A DNA stretch of 64,000 bases, taken from contig JAEHOE010000007.1 of the NCBI GenBank assembly GCA_016858145.1, positions 992,001-1,056,000 of the forward strand. Direction: 5' to 3'. This DNA is from Edaphochlamys debaryana (lineage: Eukaryota; Chlorophyta; Chlorophyceae; Chlamydomonadales). Position 1 is the first letter of the stretch, and each line of letters starts with the position of its first letter. A program made the position numbers and the translations under genes. The notes under the pieces were generated by a model. That model searched no databases. It was not told the origin of the DNA and saw nothing but the letters and a program-made list of their open reading frames with translations. This document shows positions 1 to 10,953 of the stretch, in pieces.

Positions 1-1283
1 GGTGGTCAGCATGAGGTATCGGGAGCCATGGGAAGGCCATGGAAGGCGCCGACGGCGCAGCCAGGCACTGCATCGCACAACCTGATCCTTATCAACGGCA
101 GCCCACGCACGGCGGCCCACCTGGTCCGGCACAGCATCCGTCCCGGCGACAGCAACCGCGGCAGGCGACGTCGCGGCGCGGCTCAGCTGCCGGTAGCCGC
201 TCGCCAGCTCTCCAGGCGCGGGGCAGATGGTGTTGTGCAGTGCGCAGCGCTGCAGCAGCAGTGCCGCGCCGCGGGACTCAGACACGAACTCGAGCGCCTG
301 GTGGTCCACCGCCGTGCCCAGCGTGGTGCCCGTGATCTGGGTCGGAGGGGAGGAGAGGAGGTGAAAGTCGGCAGGTGAGCTGGTGGGAGGGGTGCTGGAT
401 GGGCCGGCAGGGGTGAGAGCGCAAGGGGCAGGAGGGCCGGGGAGGAACCGGGGTGATGTGGGTCGGCGGTAGAAACACGGGGTACAGGCAAGGACGTCGG
501 TTAATAGGGCCCGGATGGATCGATTTTGGCTCTGCCGATGCCCGAAGGAGTCCGGAGAGGGGCCTTCTGCAGCAGGGCAAACCACACCCGCCCTGCCCTC
601 CCCCTCACCTCCAGGTCCCGCAGCACCAGCACCGCGCCCTGCGCCAGCTGCAGGCGGCCCTGCATGTTGGCCAGGTCCACGCGGGGCCGCCGCCAGGAGC
701 CCTGGCCGCCTCCGGCGGCGCCGCCGATGCCGCTGCCGCTGCCGGTTCCGTTGCCGTTGCTGCTGCTATTGCTGGGGGCGCTGGGCTGCGTGCTATTGGC
801 ATCGTCAGCGGTGGCATTGGTGGCACTGGCATTGCGGTTGCTGTCGCCGTCGCCGTCGGCGGTGCGCAGCGGCACGCCGGTGAGCACCAGCGTCAGGTTG
901 GTGGCGGCAGGCGGGGAGCCGTCGGCACTGGGGTCGGCGGTCGCTGCCGCTGGCGGCCAGGCAAGTGGGTCGGGCCAGTTAGTGGCGTTGAAGGTCAAAT
1001 CGGCCGCGATGGAGATAACCAGTGGAGGCGCATGTGTTTTCAGCAGCTCTATCAGCTCGTCGGCAGTGTGGACTTGCAGCGCCTCGGCTGAGGGAGCGCT
1101 TTCCGGAATGCCGCTCGCTGCGGCTTCGCTGCCGGCGCCTGCTGCTGCGACTGAGATCGGCGAGAGCGCGAGGAGCAGCAGCAGCAGCATAAGCTGCAGA
1201 GCAGCACGGAAGGCGCGAGGCGAGCGAGCCGCGACGGGAAAGTTCGCCAAGCGCCAAATGTGGAGGCTGCACACCGCCGCCAT
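1..1283 (-). CDS. Secreted/receptor ectodomain protein, paralogue of the neighbouring receptor kinase (3' part outside window)
   Basis: N-terminal part of an extracytoplasmic protein. Exon 1 is 1283-609 and exon 2 starts at 336 (acceptor CAG at 337-339) and runs toward the window edge; both junctions are phase 0. The start is the Met at 1283, just before a basic stretch and a hydrophobic run (LMLLLLLLALSPISV) that looks like a signal peptide. The next segment (HTADELIELLKTHAPPLVIS) matches the layout of the plus-strand neighbour's N-terminus (ITSEAEFASALADRAVRVIQ), so the two are probably divergent paralogues. Many Asn-Xaa-Ser/Thr sites lie in the Ser/Asn/Gly-rich middle, as in glycosylated wall or receptor proteins. 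A second donor may occur near 120, so the leftmost 120 bases could be intron. No kinase domain is visible inside the window; that it encodes a kinase further on is only inference. Confidence 0.6.
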
Positions 1284-1688
1284 GCTGATGCGGCGCAGAT
1301 GCAGGTGGGTTGAGGCTCGTGTGCGGTAGCGAATTGTTTTGCAGGAAACGTTGACGCGGGGGGGTTGGGGGGAGCAGCGGCCCATGCAGGGGGAATGCAG
1401 AACGCGGGATCCGGATCCAGAACCAGACCGCGCTACTGCGCATAGCCCCGCGCCGCTTGCAGGCATTTCCTCAATAGCTCACGCAACACACCAAAACAGC
1501 GAGCCCCTTCGTTCGCGATCCCGCTGTATTTATTTTATGCTGCGACTGTGCCTCGCCCCTGCCGCTGACCCGCGTCGCCGGCGCCTGCTCTCCCGCGCTG
1601 CAGTCAGCCTTGCCGCCCAGCTCCCCGCAGCCGCTCCTTCCTCCGCGGCTCCAGCTGACTCTGCTGCCGCTGCGGCTGCGTCGCGCCC
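1284..1688. promoter_or_regulatory. Shared divergent promoter region between two receptor-type genes
   Basis: About 400 bases separate the two divergent start codons, so both 5' UTRs and both promoters must lie here. An AT-rich, TATA-like run (TATTTATTTTATG) is at 1527-1539. No other motif could be assigned. Confidence 0.4.
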
Positions 1689-4600
1689 ATGACGGCCTCA
1701 AGCAGGAGGCCCGCGCGAAATGGCCTTTGTGGGCTGCGGCTCGCGGCGCTGCTTGCGTTCGGCCTGCTCGCCTGCGGCCTTAACGGCACCAGCGCCAAGG
1801 CGGCACAGGATTCAGCGCAGCAGCTGCAGCAGCCTGACAGCGCGCTGCGAGTAATCACCAGCGAGGCCGAGTTTGCGTCGGCGCTCGCCGACCGCGCTGT
1901 CCGCGTTATCCAGGTCAACGCCACGGCTGGGCCGCTGGTCTTCACGCAGGCGAGGCCTGGCGGGGTGCTTGAGCGCGGGGGACTCAACGCTCGGGGGGGA
2001 AGGGGGTTAGTCCGGGACGCGGTCAAAGGCGTTGACTCTGGGCTGGTCGCGCGCCGGGCAGCGCCGGGGAGGCTGGGACCCACACTTCCAGCGGTTCCTT
2101 GCCCTTGTGTTCTCGGCACGGGCCATACCTGCCCCAGCCCACATCCCAAACGACGTCCCCTGAACCAAACCTCGCCCGTCCCCCCCCTCAGGCGTTCTGG
2201 GCCCGCACCACCTCCCCCATCGTCGTGGACCGGCCCCTGCTCATCGAGCCCACCCCCGACTCCCCTCCCCTTCCGGTCTTCGACTGGGGCTACGTGAGCG
2301 GCAAGGCCGTCATTACGGGCTGCAAGCCCCTGCCTAACGCCGCCAGCCTCGCCGCCATGGGCTCCGGCGGTCCCCCCGGCGGCAGCCCTACCGGTGCCGC
2401 CCCCAGCGTCGGGTCCGCGCCCGCTGCCGCCGCTGCCCCCACCATCGGCGCTGCGCCCTCCGCCGGCTCCGCCCCCGTCCCCGCCGTGCCCCTTGCCACC
2501 GCCACCCCTGCCGTCGGCGCCGCGCCTTCTGCCGCCGCCGCTCCCACTTCCACTCCCACTACCATCGGCGCCTTGCCCACCCTCAGCGCGCCGGCTTCCA
2601 CCTCCTCCACCACCAGCCCCCAGCGCCGCGCCCTCCTGGCCTTCGCTGACACCACCACCCCAACCGCCGCAGCCCCCACCGTTCCTCCTACCTCGGGTGC
2701 GGCCCCCAAGGGCGACTCTGGCACCGCCCCTGCCGCCCAGGCCCCCGCCGCCCACGATGACGCCCGCATCTTCTGGGACGCTGACGAGGCCGTGAGCGCC
2801 TCCCGGGGCGTGTGGGTGACTGTGCGCGGCTTCGAGCTGCAGCACGTGCAGGTGGGGACTGGCGAGGGCGGGCGGGGTGGGGCGTTGTGAGAGGTCTAGG
2901 GATGCACCTGTAGACGGGCGCATGTGGGTAGCAGGGTGACTGTCAACCGTCGTGAATCTCCGGGCATGACTGCCGTGATGGCTTCGACTCGGGTTCATGG
3001 AGCTTGACACTTAGCGTGCGTCCCCTCACCCGCCCAGGTCCGCGTGTCCTTCGGCTTCTGGCTCAGCCCCAGCTTCTGCGAGCTTCGGGTCGAGTCGTGC
3101 GTCAACCACCTCGAGGTGAGCAGCTAGCGGCGTGTATTTACGGCGGCGCCTTGGGGCCAGGGGGATCGTGATCAGGATTCGGGTTTGAGCGTTTGAGGGG
3201 TGTGGGAGCCGACCCACATGGCGAGTTGATGGGTTTGGGGAGGAGGGCCCCAACCGCACCATAGTCTGCTTTTAGGGGTCTCGGGGCCGACCCACATGCA
3301 GCAACATGCGGCCAAGCGCTCACGTGGCCTCACCGCTATCACTTTTCCGCCGCCCGGCCCCTCACTCCCAGGTGGCAATGCCGCGGCCCTTCGGCGAGCG
3401 CTTCTGGGCCACCTCCCCCCGCCCGGCGCCCTACCACGCGCCCTGGGGCCAGCTTTTCCAGTACGTGGACGAGTGGTGCTACCCCAACAACAAGGTGCGA
3501 GGCCCGAGAGTGGAAGGACTAATAGCCCACCTGCAATCCGCTTCGAGGCCTTTGACAATACTCCCATCAAGCTGCACGTGCCCTGAGCCTCTTACCCCTC
3601 ACCGCGCCTCACCGCAACCCGCTCCTTGCCCTATGCCCACCTCCTCCCCCCCCCAGACCCGCTGCTACTCCCCCGCCACCCTCCTGTACGACCTGGCCCT
3701 GGTCAACCCCAACACGGGGGTCAATGGGGGCTACCTGCTGCGCTATCTCCACGGCATGTCGCACGGAGACACGGTGGTGGACGAGGTGAGGGCGGTGGGG
3801 GCCCCCGCTGGTCAGGGTTTAGCCCGTTTAAGTGGTTTGCACTGCTCTTTGGACTTGTGTTGTACCGGTACAGCTGCTGATTGGCATTACGTCCTCTCCT
3901 CGCCCCGTCCCGCAGGAATGCCCCCGCGTTATGGCCTACCCTGATTGCGTCGCCCGGTGAGCCGGCCCCAGGCCACATGGCTTTGCAGCCCTTGTGACCT
4001 TGACGGTAGTTGCCTCGTCGTTGCTAGTGGCATCACCAACCGATAATCATTATGCTATGATAGCCTCCATCCCTCATTGTTCAGTCCTGGCAAACCTCGT
4101 CGACCTTGACAACGTTGACCCACTTGTGTCCGCAGGGCGCTGGCTAAGCTGCATGGAGCCTCTGTACCCGACCTCCCCGCCGCTCCTGCCAACGGCACCG
4201 CCGCTCCGGCGCACCCCGACTCCCACCCCAACCGGCTGGCCTGGGTGCTGCCCATCGCCATCGGCGTGCCGCTGGGTGCGTGGGGCTGGGCTGCTCACAA
4301 GCAAGGGTGGATTGTCTGCTCAGCAGCTGTCACTAGCCCTTCCTTACCCCCACCAATTCATCTCCGCATGCGCCATTGCCCTCATCACCTGACGATCTTA
4401 CACTCGATCTTCTGCATCCTCCCAACCCATCCCACCGCAGTGTTCCTGGCTCTGCTCGTCGCCGTCTGCCTGGGCTTGCGCCGCCTTGCGCACCAAGACA
4501 CCTTCGCCGCCCCCATCACCGACCTCGAGGGCGCCACAGACCCGGGCTCCACCGGCAGCGGCCGCCGCAGCGCGTGAGTTGCCTGCGCCTGCGTCCCTCC

Positions 4601-7600
4601 TTGCCGCTGCCCGTATCCGTCCCCTACCTAGCAGCCCAGACTCCTGTTGCGGGTTGGGGGCTGCTGATCGGCCCCTCCAGCACCCCAAGCGGTGACCTGG
4701 AACCCTAGCCGACTCCTCCTGTGCAGCGTCTCATCACGCCTCCCGACCCACATCGCTTCTCCCCGACCCACATCCAGGCGCCTCCGCTCGCTGCTCACCT
4801 CCCTGGGCACCTCGGTCTGGGGCGGAGCCACCGCCGGCTCCTCGGCCGGCAACCGCACGGCGCTCCTGGGCGACACGCCCAGCACGCAGCAGGGGCAGGG
4901 CCAGGGCCAGGGCCAGCCGCCATCCAACGGCTTTGTGGCGCTGCTGACTGGCCCCGACGGCATCCAGCTCGGCGGCCGCGGCCTGCTGGGCGAGGGCTCC
5001 TTCGGCCGCGTGTTCGAGGGTGAGCTGTGCAGTGTATAGCGGGCGTGGGAAGGGGCCGCGTGTTCTCTCTGCTTGGATGGGAATACGCTTCTGATCCCTT
5101 GGACGGGAGTGTGCTTCCGTAACCTTGGTTCTCCGTGCAAACTCGCAGGCCTGTGGCGCGGCCGACGCGTCGCCGTCAAGGTGCTGACCCCCGCCACCGC
5201 CGCCGAGGAGGCCCGCGTGCGCCGCGAGGCCGCCCTGGCCGCCGACCTGTCCCACCCCAACATCGTCGCCACCCTCACCACCGCGCGCCTCGCCCCCGCG
5301 CCCTCCACCACCGGCCCCAGCACCGCCACCACCGCTACCACGGTCACCGCCGCCACAACCACGCCCGCCCGCTCCACCACCGCCCCCAGCCACAGCCACA
5401 GCAACAGCAACAGCCAGACGCCCGCTCCCAGCAGGCGCGTGACGGCTGCCACGCCCTCCGCTGCCGCCGCCTCCAGCGCCGCCTCCTCCCCCGACGCCGC
5501 CTGCGACACGGGCGCCCTCACGGCCTCGCGCGGCTCCACCTCGGCGTCGTCGCGGGCCGGCAGCGGCAACGGCACCCCCGCATCCGGGGGCTCTTCCACG
5601 GGTGAGCTCCCTACGGGTGTGGGATCCACTCGAATCCTTACCGGGGTTCCGAGTCCTGCGCATGCAGCTTGCCCTTGGTCCTTCAGACTCTGTCCTTGGC
5701 CGTGACCCATATCGTTTCTCCGCAGGTGCCGCCAAGCCCAGCCCCATCGCCGCTCTGTTTGGAGGCCTGTTCCGCAAGCACGTTGCCAGCGTGGCGACTT
5801 CCTCCCCCACCAAGACCACCACCGCTTCCGCCGCCATCCCCGTCACCGCCTCCACCCTGCCCCCCGCCGCCGCGCTTGCCGCCGGCGCGCCGCCACGCAT
5901 CATGCAGATCCACGCCTTTGCCACCCCCGCCGCCGCCAACATCGCCGCCGGTATCGAGAACCCCACCTTCATTGTCAGCGGCTCTTGCATGGCCACACCG
6001 CACCGCGCCGGCCGCATCCCCAAGCTCTTCCTGCCCGCCTCCAGCTCGGCCGGTTCCGGTTCCGCCGGCGCCGGATCGGTCATGCCCGTGATCGTCGGAT
6101 CCAGGACGCTCACCCAGTACGGCAGCTGTACGACGACGGATGCTGAGATCCGCGAGGTTGAGGTCGAGGCCCCCGATGTTTTTGACGACTTCGACGCCGC
6201 CATTGGCCACGGGCCGCTCAGCCCCGCGCCCTCCATCCCCCGCTCCGGCGCCTCCCCCCTCATCATGCCCGTGCGCCCCGGAAGTGAGTCAGGGTCGGCC
6301 TCATTACGGAGGATACTCTGGGCAGTATTCTTGCTGGCTTGGTCGGTAGGGTTGCGTACGTCAACCCTGGCGCTTGGCTGGGTCAAACAGGCCCCCTTGT
6401 GCTTGCGTCTTTTCAAGCTACTTCTTCCGTCCCGTTTCCCTGCCTACCCTCCCGCCCGCAGCCTGCCACGGCACCCCCCGCCCGCCGCGCTCCACCTGCT
6501 CCAACATTGTCAGCGGCCCGCTCTCCTCCGCCGTCAACGCCATCGCCGAGGCCGGCACGCCCAGGGCCACGCCCATGCGCCGCGGCGCGCTGAGCTACGC
6601 CACCCCCGCCGGCCTCACGCCGTCTTTCCGCGAGCCCGCCCCAGCCACCCTGGACGGACCCGCTTCCCTCCGCGGAGGCTCGGCCCACGCCCTCTACACC
6701 GCTCGCTCGGTGCCCGCCTCGCAGCCCTCCCTGCCCCACGCGCTGGCCCCGGCTCCGTCCGTGGGCTCGGCCGTGCCGCTGCCGCCTGCCCGCTCGCTGC
6801 CGCTCAGCCCCTCGCCCGCTGTGACCGGCCGTGACAGCACCAAGCACGCCACACCACAGCAGCAGGTGGGCGAGTGACTCCGTTGCTTGCCCCGCCTAAC
6901 CATTTCTAGTGGAATCCAGTCCGCCGTGCAACGCCTGGGGTTGGTCTGCCTCTCAAGTGCCGTACGCCCTCGCTGACCTCCTGTCCTTCCCTGCACGCAG
7001 GCGCGCGGCGAGGTGTGGCTGGTCATGGAGCTGTGCGACGGCGGCTCGCTGGCAGCGGCGGCCGCCCGCGGCGAGTTCCGCAAGCGTGGCGGCGGCCTGG
7101 ACACGGTGCGTGGCTGCCTGGATGGGCCCGCCTGCCTCTTGCTCCTTTCAGTGCGCACCTTGAACTTCCCTTCGTGTGCACCTTTCCGCAGACCGGCGTG
7201 CTGGCGGTGGTGCGCGACATCTGCCGCGGCATGGCCTACCTGCACGAGCGCGGCATCGTGCACGGCGACCTCAAGGCGGAGAACGTGCTGCTGTGCGGCC
7301 GCGAGCAGCCCAACCCCGCCCCCACACCCGCCACTGGCGGCACCGAGGCGGGGTCTAGCGCCGCCTCCGTGGCAGCTGCCAGCGGCAGCCAGGCGGCGTC
7401 TGCGTCCGACCTGTACGGCACGCCCAACGGCGGGGCCGCCGGCCTGGATGGCTTCCGCTATGCGGCCAAGGTGGGGCTGGGCTGCCGTGCCTCTGTTGCG
7501 CCTGGAGCAGTGGCGATGATTGCAGACTAAGCACCCCTGTGCTCATCTGGCATTGCTTCCCCGGTGCACCTCTTGACCCGGCTCAGAAGTCTGCATTATG

Positions 7601-9496
7601 CGCCTCTTGCCTTACTCGCCAACCTCTCACAGGTGGGCGACTTCACGCTCAGCCGCCCGCTGGCCCAGGGCGCCACGCACCACACCACCGCGGCGCAGGG
7701 CAGTGTGTCGCACGTGGCCCCCGAGGTGCTCATGCGGGGCGAGATGCGGCCCGCGGCCGACGTGTACGCCTTCGGAGTGCTGCGTGAGTGGGCTGCGTGC
7801 GGCACCGGGGGCAAAGTGTTTGGGCTCCGGTCACACATGGGACTAGGAAACCAGGCAAATGGCCGTAGTTTACAGTCATGCGTGCTTCATGCGCGTGTTC
7901 GGACCATGAAGTAAAGAGGGCTAACCCCTGTGGTCCCCTGTTTCGCCCTGCGTAGTGTGGGAGCTGTGCTCGGGCCGCCGCGCCTACGCCGGCATGTCCC
8001 CCGGCGAGGTGGTGCAGGCGGTGGCCCTCCGCGGCCTGCGCCCCGCCGACATGCCCGCCGCCGCCGCCGCCCCCGGCTCCCCCTCCACCCTCTTCGCCTC
8101 CACCTCCGCCTCCCGCCGCTCCGGCTCCACCGCCCCCGGCTCTACATCTTCCGGCACCCCCAACGGTTCGTCTTCCTCCGCCGCGACGCTCTCCCTTCCC
8201 GACGCGCTCGCCGAGCTGGCGGCCGAGTGCTGGGCCAAGGGCCCCGAGGAGCGCCCCACCTTCGAGGAGCTTCTGGAACGCATTGACTGCCTCTCCATGC
8301 CCGCGGCTGCCGTGCTGCCCCTGGCGGGCGCCTTCGAGGCGCACCGTCAGGAGGCGGTGGCGGAGGCCATTGCCGCCGCCCACGCCGCCGTCGCGCAGGC
8401 CGCCGCCCAAGAGGCGGCGGAAGCCGCGGAGGCGGAGGCGGCGCTGTCCCAGGCCCGCCAGAACCAGCCGCCCCAGCTTGCGCAGGCGCAGGCCAAGCCG
8501 CTGTCGCCGGCTGGGTCCGTGACGCCCGTGCTGAGGCCGTGGGGCTCCGGCTCGCCGCCGCGGGCGCAGGGCTCCTTCACGCGGGCCGCCCCGCCGCAGG
8601 GCGGTTTCGCGGGCCTGCTGGCCCACATGTCTGCCCTGGCCAAGGCCGAGGCTGAGGAGGCCAAGTCCCCGCCCGCCGTCTCCACCGTCGCTCGCACCCC
8701 ATCACCCGTCCCCGCCCCGGCCCCAGCCCCGGCCCCGGTCCCCGTCACGGCACCAGTGCCCGTCCCGGTCCCCGCGCCCGTGCCGGTCCGGGCTCCGTCC
8801 GGCGCTCCCATGATCGGCATTGAGTCGCTGGACAGCAGCCGCCACTGCGTCGCCGCGCCCGACAGCGCGGCCGTCAGCGCCGCTGCCTACGCCGCCGCCG
8901 CCGGCGTCGGGCCCAACGGTAGCGGTCCCAACGCCACGCTCGCTGCCGTCGCGGCCGCCGCCGCGGCCTCGGGCCCCTGCGCGGTGCAGTGGGTGCCGGT
9001 GCTCGGCGCTGACGGCTTCCAGGGCAGCGAGTTCGAGTCGGCCTCGGAGCCGTCGCTGGCGGCGGCTGCCGCCGCCGCCGGCAGGGCGCCGCCGATGGTC
9101 GTCACCGCCGCCGCGCACTGCATCTTCAGCCCGCGCCGCGCCGACGCCTGCTCTCTGCAGTTGAACAAGCGCCGCTGCGCCAACAGCGGCGGCGGCGACG
9201 GTGGCCCCGCCACCTTCGACGGACCCGCGCTGGCGGCGGCGCGCGTCCGCGTGCTCGGCGCCGCCGAGGTGCAGGCCGGCTGCGTGGTGCCCCAGTTGAA
9301 CCAGACGGAGGGGGCGGCGGCGCTGCGGGCAGGCGCCAACGGCGTGGCGGCTCAGGCCAAGGCGGGCGGCGAGGAGGGCGAGCTCAGCCTCAACGCCATT
9401 TCGCGGCGCCTCAGCTTCCGCGCCGCGCTGCCTGCTGCGGTTCTCGCCGAGGAGGAGATGGAGGCGGAGGCGGACATGGTGTGCGACTCGGTGTGA
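1689..9496 (+). CDS. Receptor-like protein kinase (TKL type), 1765 aa
   Basis: Single-pass receptor kinase; substrate and ligand unknown. Exons: 1689-1949, 2192-2851, 3038-3115, 3372-3494, 3657-3785, 3916-3956, 4136-4275, 4441-4573, 4778-5019, 5149-5601, 5726-6283, 6462-6865, 7001-7105, 7192-7470, 7633-7783, 7956-9496; all phases agree. Intron 1 uses a GC donor. Order of parts: signal peptide (residues 1-35), ectodomain with low-complexity Ala/Pro/Thr and Cys-containing segments, a membrane span near 463-490, then the kinase. Kinase motifs: glycine loop GEGSFGRVFEG (592-602), VAVK lysine (about 613), LSHPNIV, hinge LVMELCDGGSL, catalytic loop HGDLKAEN (about 1133-1140), activation start DFT in place of DFG (1205-1207), VAPEV, DVYAFGVLLWEL, RPTFEEL. 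About 425 low-complexity residues interrupt the N-lobe between strands beta4 and beta5, and a 400-residue Ala/Pro-rich tail follows. The HGD form is common in plant TKL kinases; DFT is odd and questions activity. Confidence 0.85.
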
Positions 9497-10953
9497 GGCG
9501 ATGGGCTTCCCGGGGGGCGGCAATGTGGCTGCGGCGCTCAAGAGACGCTATAATCCAAACGGAAGGGTTTCTGTAGGGTGAGGGGAGACAGGGGGCGAGG
9601 CGACGGCCGCCGGAAGGAGGGCCTGCCGTCGCGCAGTGGATGACGTTACGAATAATGGGAGGGAGTATGGAACCGAGGGCGTGGAACCGAGGGCGTGACA
9701 CGTGGTGTGATGCTGCTGAAGCCGGGGACGCACCGAAAAGGGCAAGCCCAACTGGCTCCCCCAAGAATAAGGGACGGGTTACATTCACGTCTGGACGCTG
9801 GAAAGCGCTGTGTACAGGTCAAATCTCCGGAGTGCGTGCGCGCTTTGGCGCGCTTTATCTTGGGAGTTGTAATGACAACATAACCACCAAATCAGCTTGG
9901 CTGAAGCTCCACGAATCGCCTGGAGACGCCTTGCATCTCCCATCAGCAAACGTGCCGGGTGCCTGAACAACAAGCTCTAGCTGGTACGCATGGCCGCCTG
10001 GCCCACAAACGCTCGGCGGAGCAGGACAAGCGACGACCCGTGCCCATCCGCCACCGCCAGCCGGCTACAAGGGCCGGTCCGGCCTCGCCCATAAATGCTC
10101 GCCCTCATGAGTCATGACCCTCGCTCCCACGAGTGGCTGTCCCCCCTCGCTTTGTATTCCCTCGGTCCCTCCATGCTGTGCTGCAGGGGCCGTATGCAGC
10201 ACAGCCAACTAACAGCCAGGCGTCAACGTGCATGTCAACACGTGCCCCGCCCAGAAGCGGGCAACGCACTTCGCCAACGTAACGCGGAACCAAGCAAGGC
10301 ATGTTACTACAACTCGCCTTGACACCCCACGTCCCCAACCACGGCCCCCGGCAACACAGCCCAACAATACCAGCGCAGCTGTCCCAACCATGATGGCTAC
10401 CCCCATGGGCGTGATGGGGACGCATGAATCGACTCGTAGGCTGCCTCGCCCTGCCCGCTGTACAACATGAAGCCAACTTCCTGCCACGGATTCGCAAAGC
10501 ATGCAACGCGCATCAGACTCGCATCAGACCGGGCAGAAGTTAAAATGAAGAAGAGCTTGCAGCAATGCAGCTGCTGCACCCCACCAATACGCTGCGTGCG
10601 CAATGTACTTGGCACCACTCCCCATGTTATAAAGCGGAACAGCTAGCCTACTTGGCAGGCTGTCCTGACACCCGTCACCGCGCCGGTTTGCTTGCCGTAT
10701 TTATGAGACCTATTTATCAACCGTTCACCTATCAAGCCCTCAAGCTCTCGGCCCAATGGGTCATCACATGGATAACTTTGCCTGTCCTGTGCCCACCCGG
10801 CATCATGACACGAGGTAATAGTCTGGACATGACAAAATAACCACAGCACACACCCTGCCCTTCAGAACTCTCACTCTAGCGCTGCCCCGTGACTGAACCC
10901 CAAACCCATGCGCATCCAACAGAGGGCCGGCGCCCTCCTGTCGTCGCCGTGCC
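9497..10953. other. Convergent 3' UTR/intergenic region
   Basis: Lies between the stop codons of the receptor kinase (plus) and the RCC1-repeat gene (minus). It is visibly less GC-rich than the genes. It holds the kinase polyadenylation motif at 9868. No coding exon, RNA gene or mobile element was recognised; short ORFs on both strands have no domain-like sequence. Confidence 0.5.
9868..9872 (+). terminator. TGTAA polyadenylation signal of the receptor kinase gene
   Basis: TGTAA, the usual volvocine algal poly(A) motif, lies 370 bases after the kinase stop codon at 9496. Confidence 0.5.

Noticed and set aside
1604..3010. 468-codon minus-strand ORF
   Set aside because: Antisense shadow of kinase exons 1 and 2, Gly/Arg-rich, with no domain.
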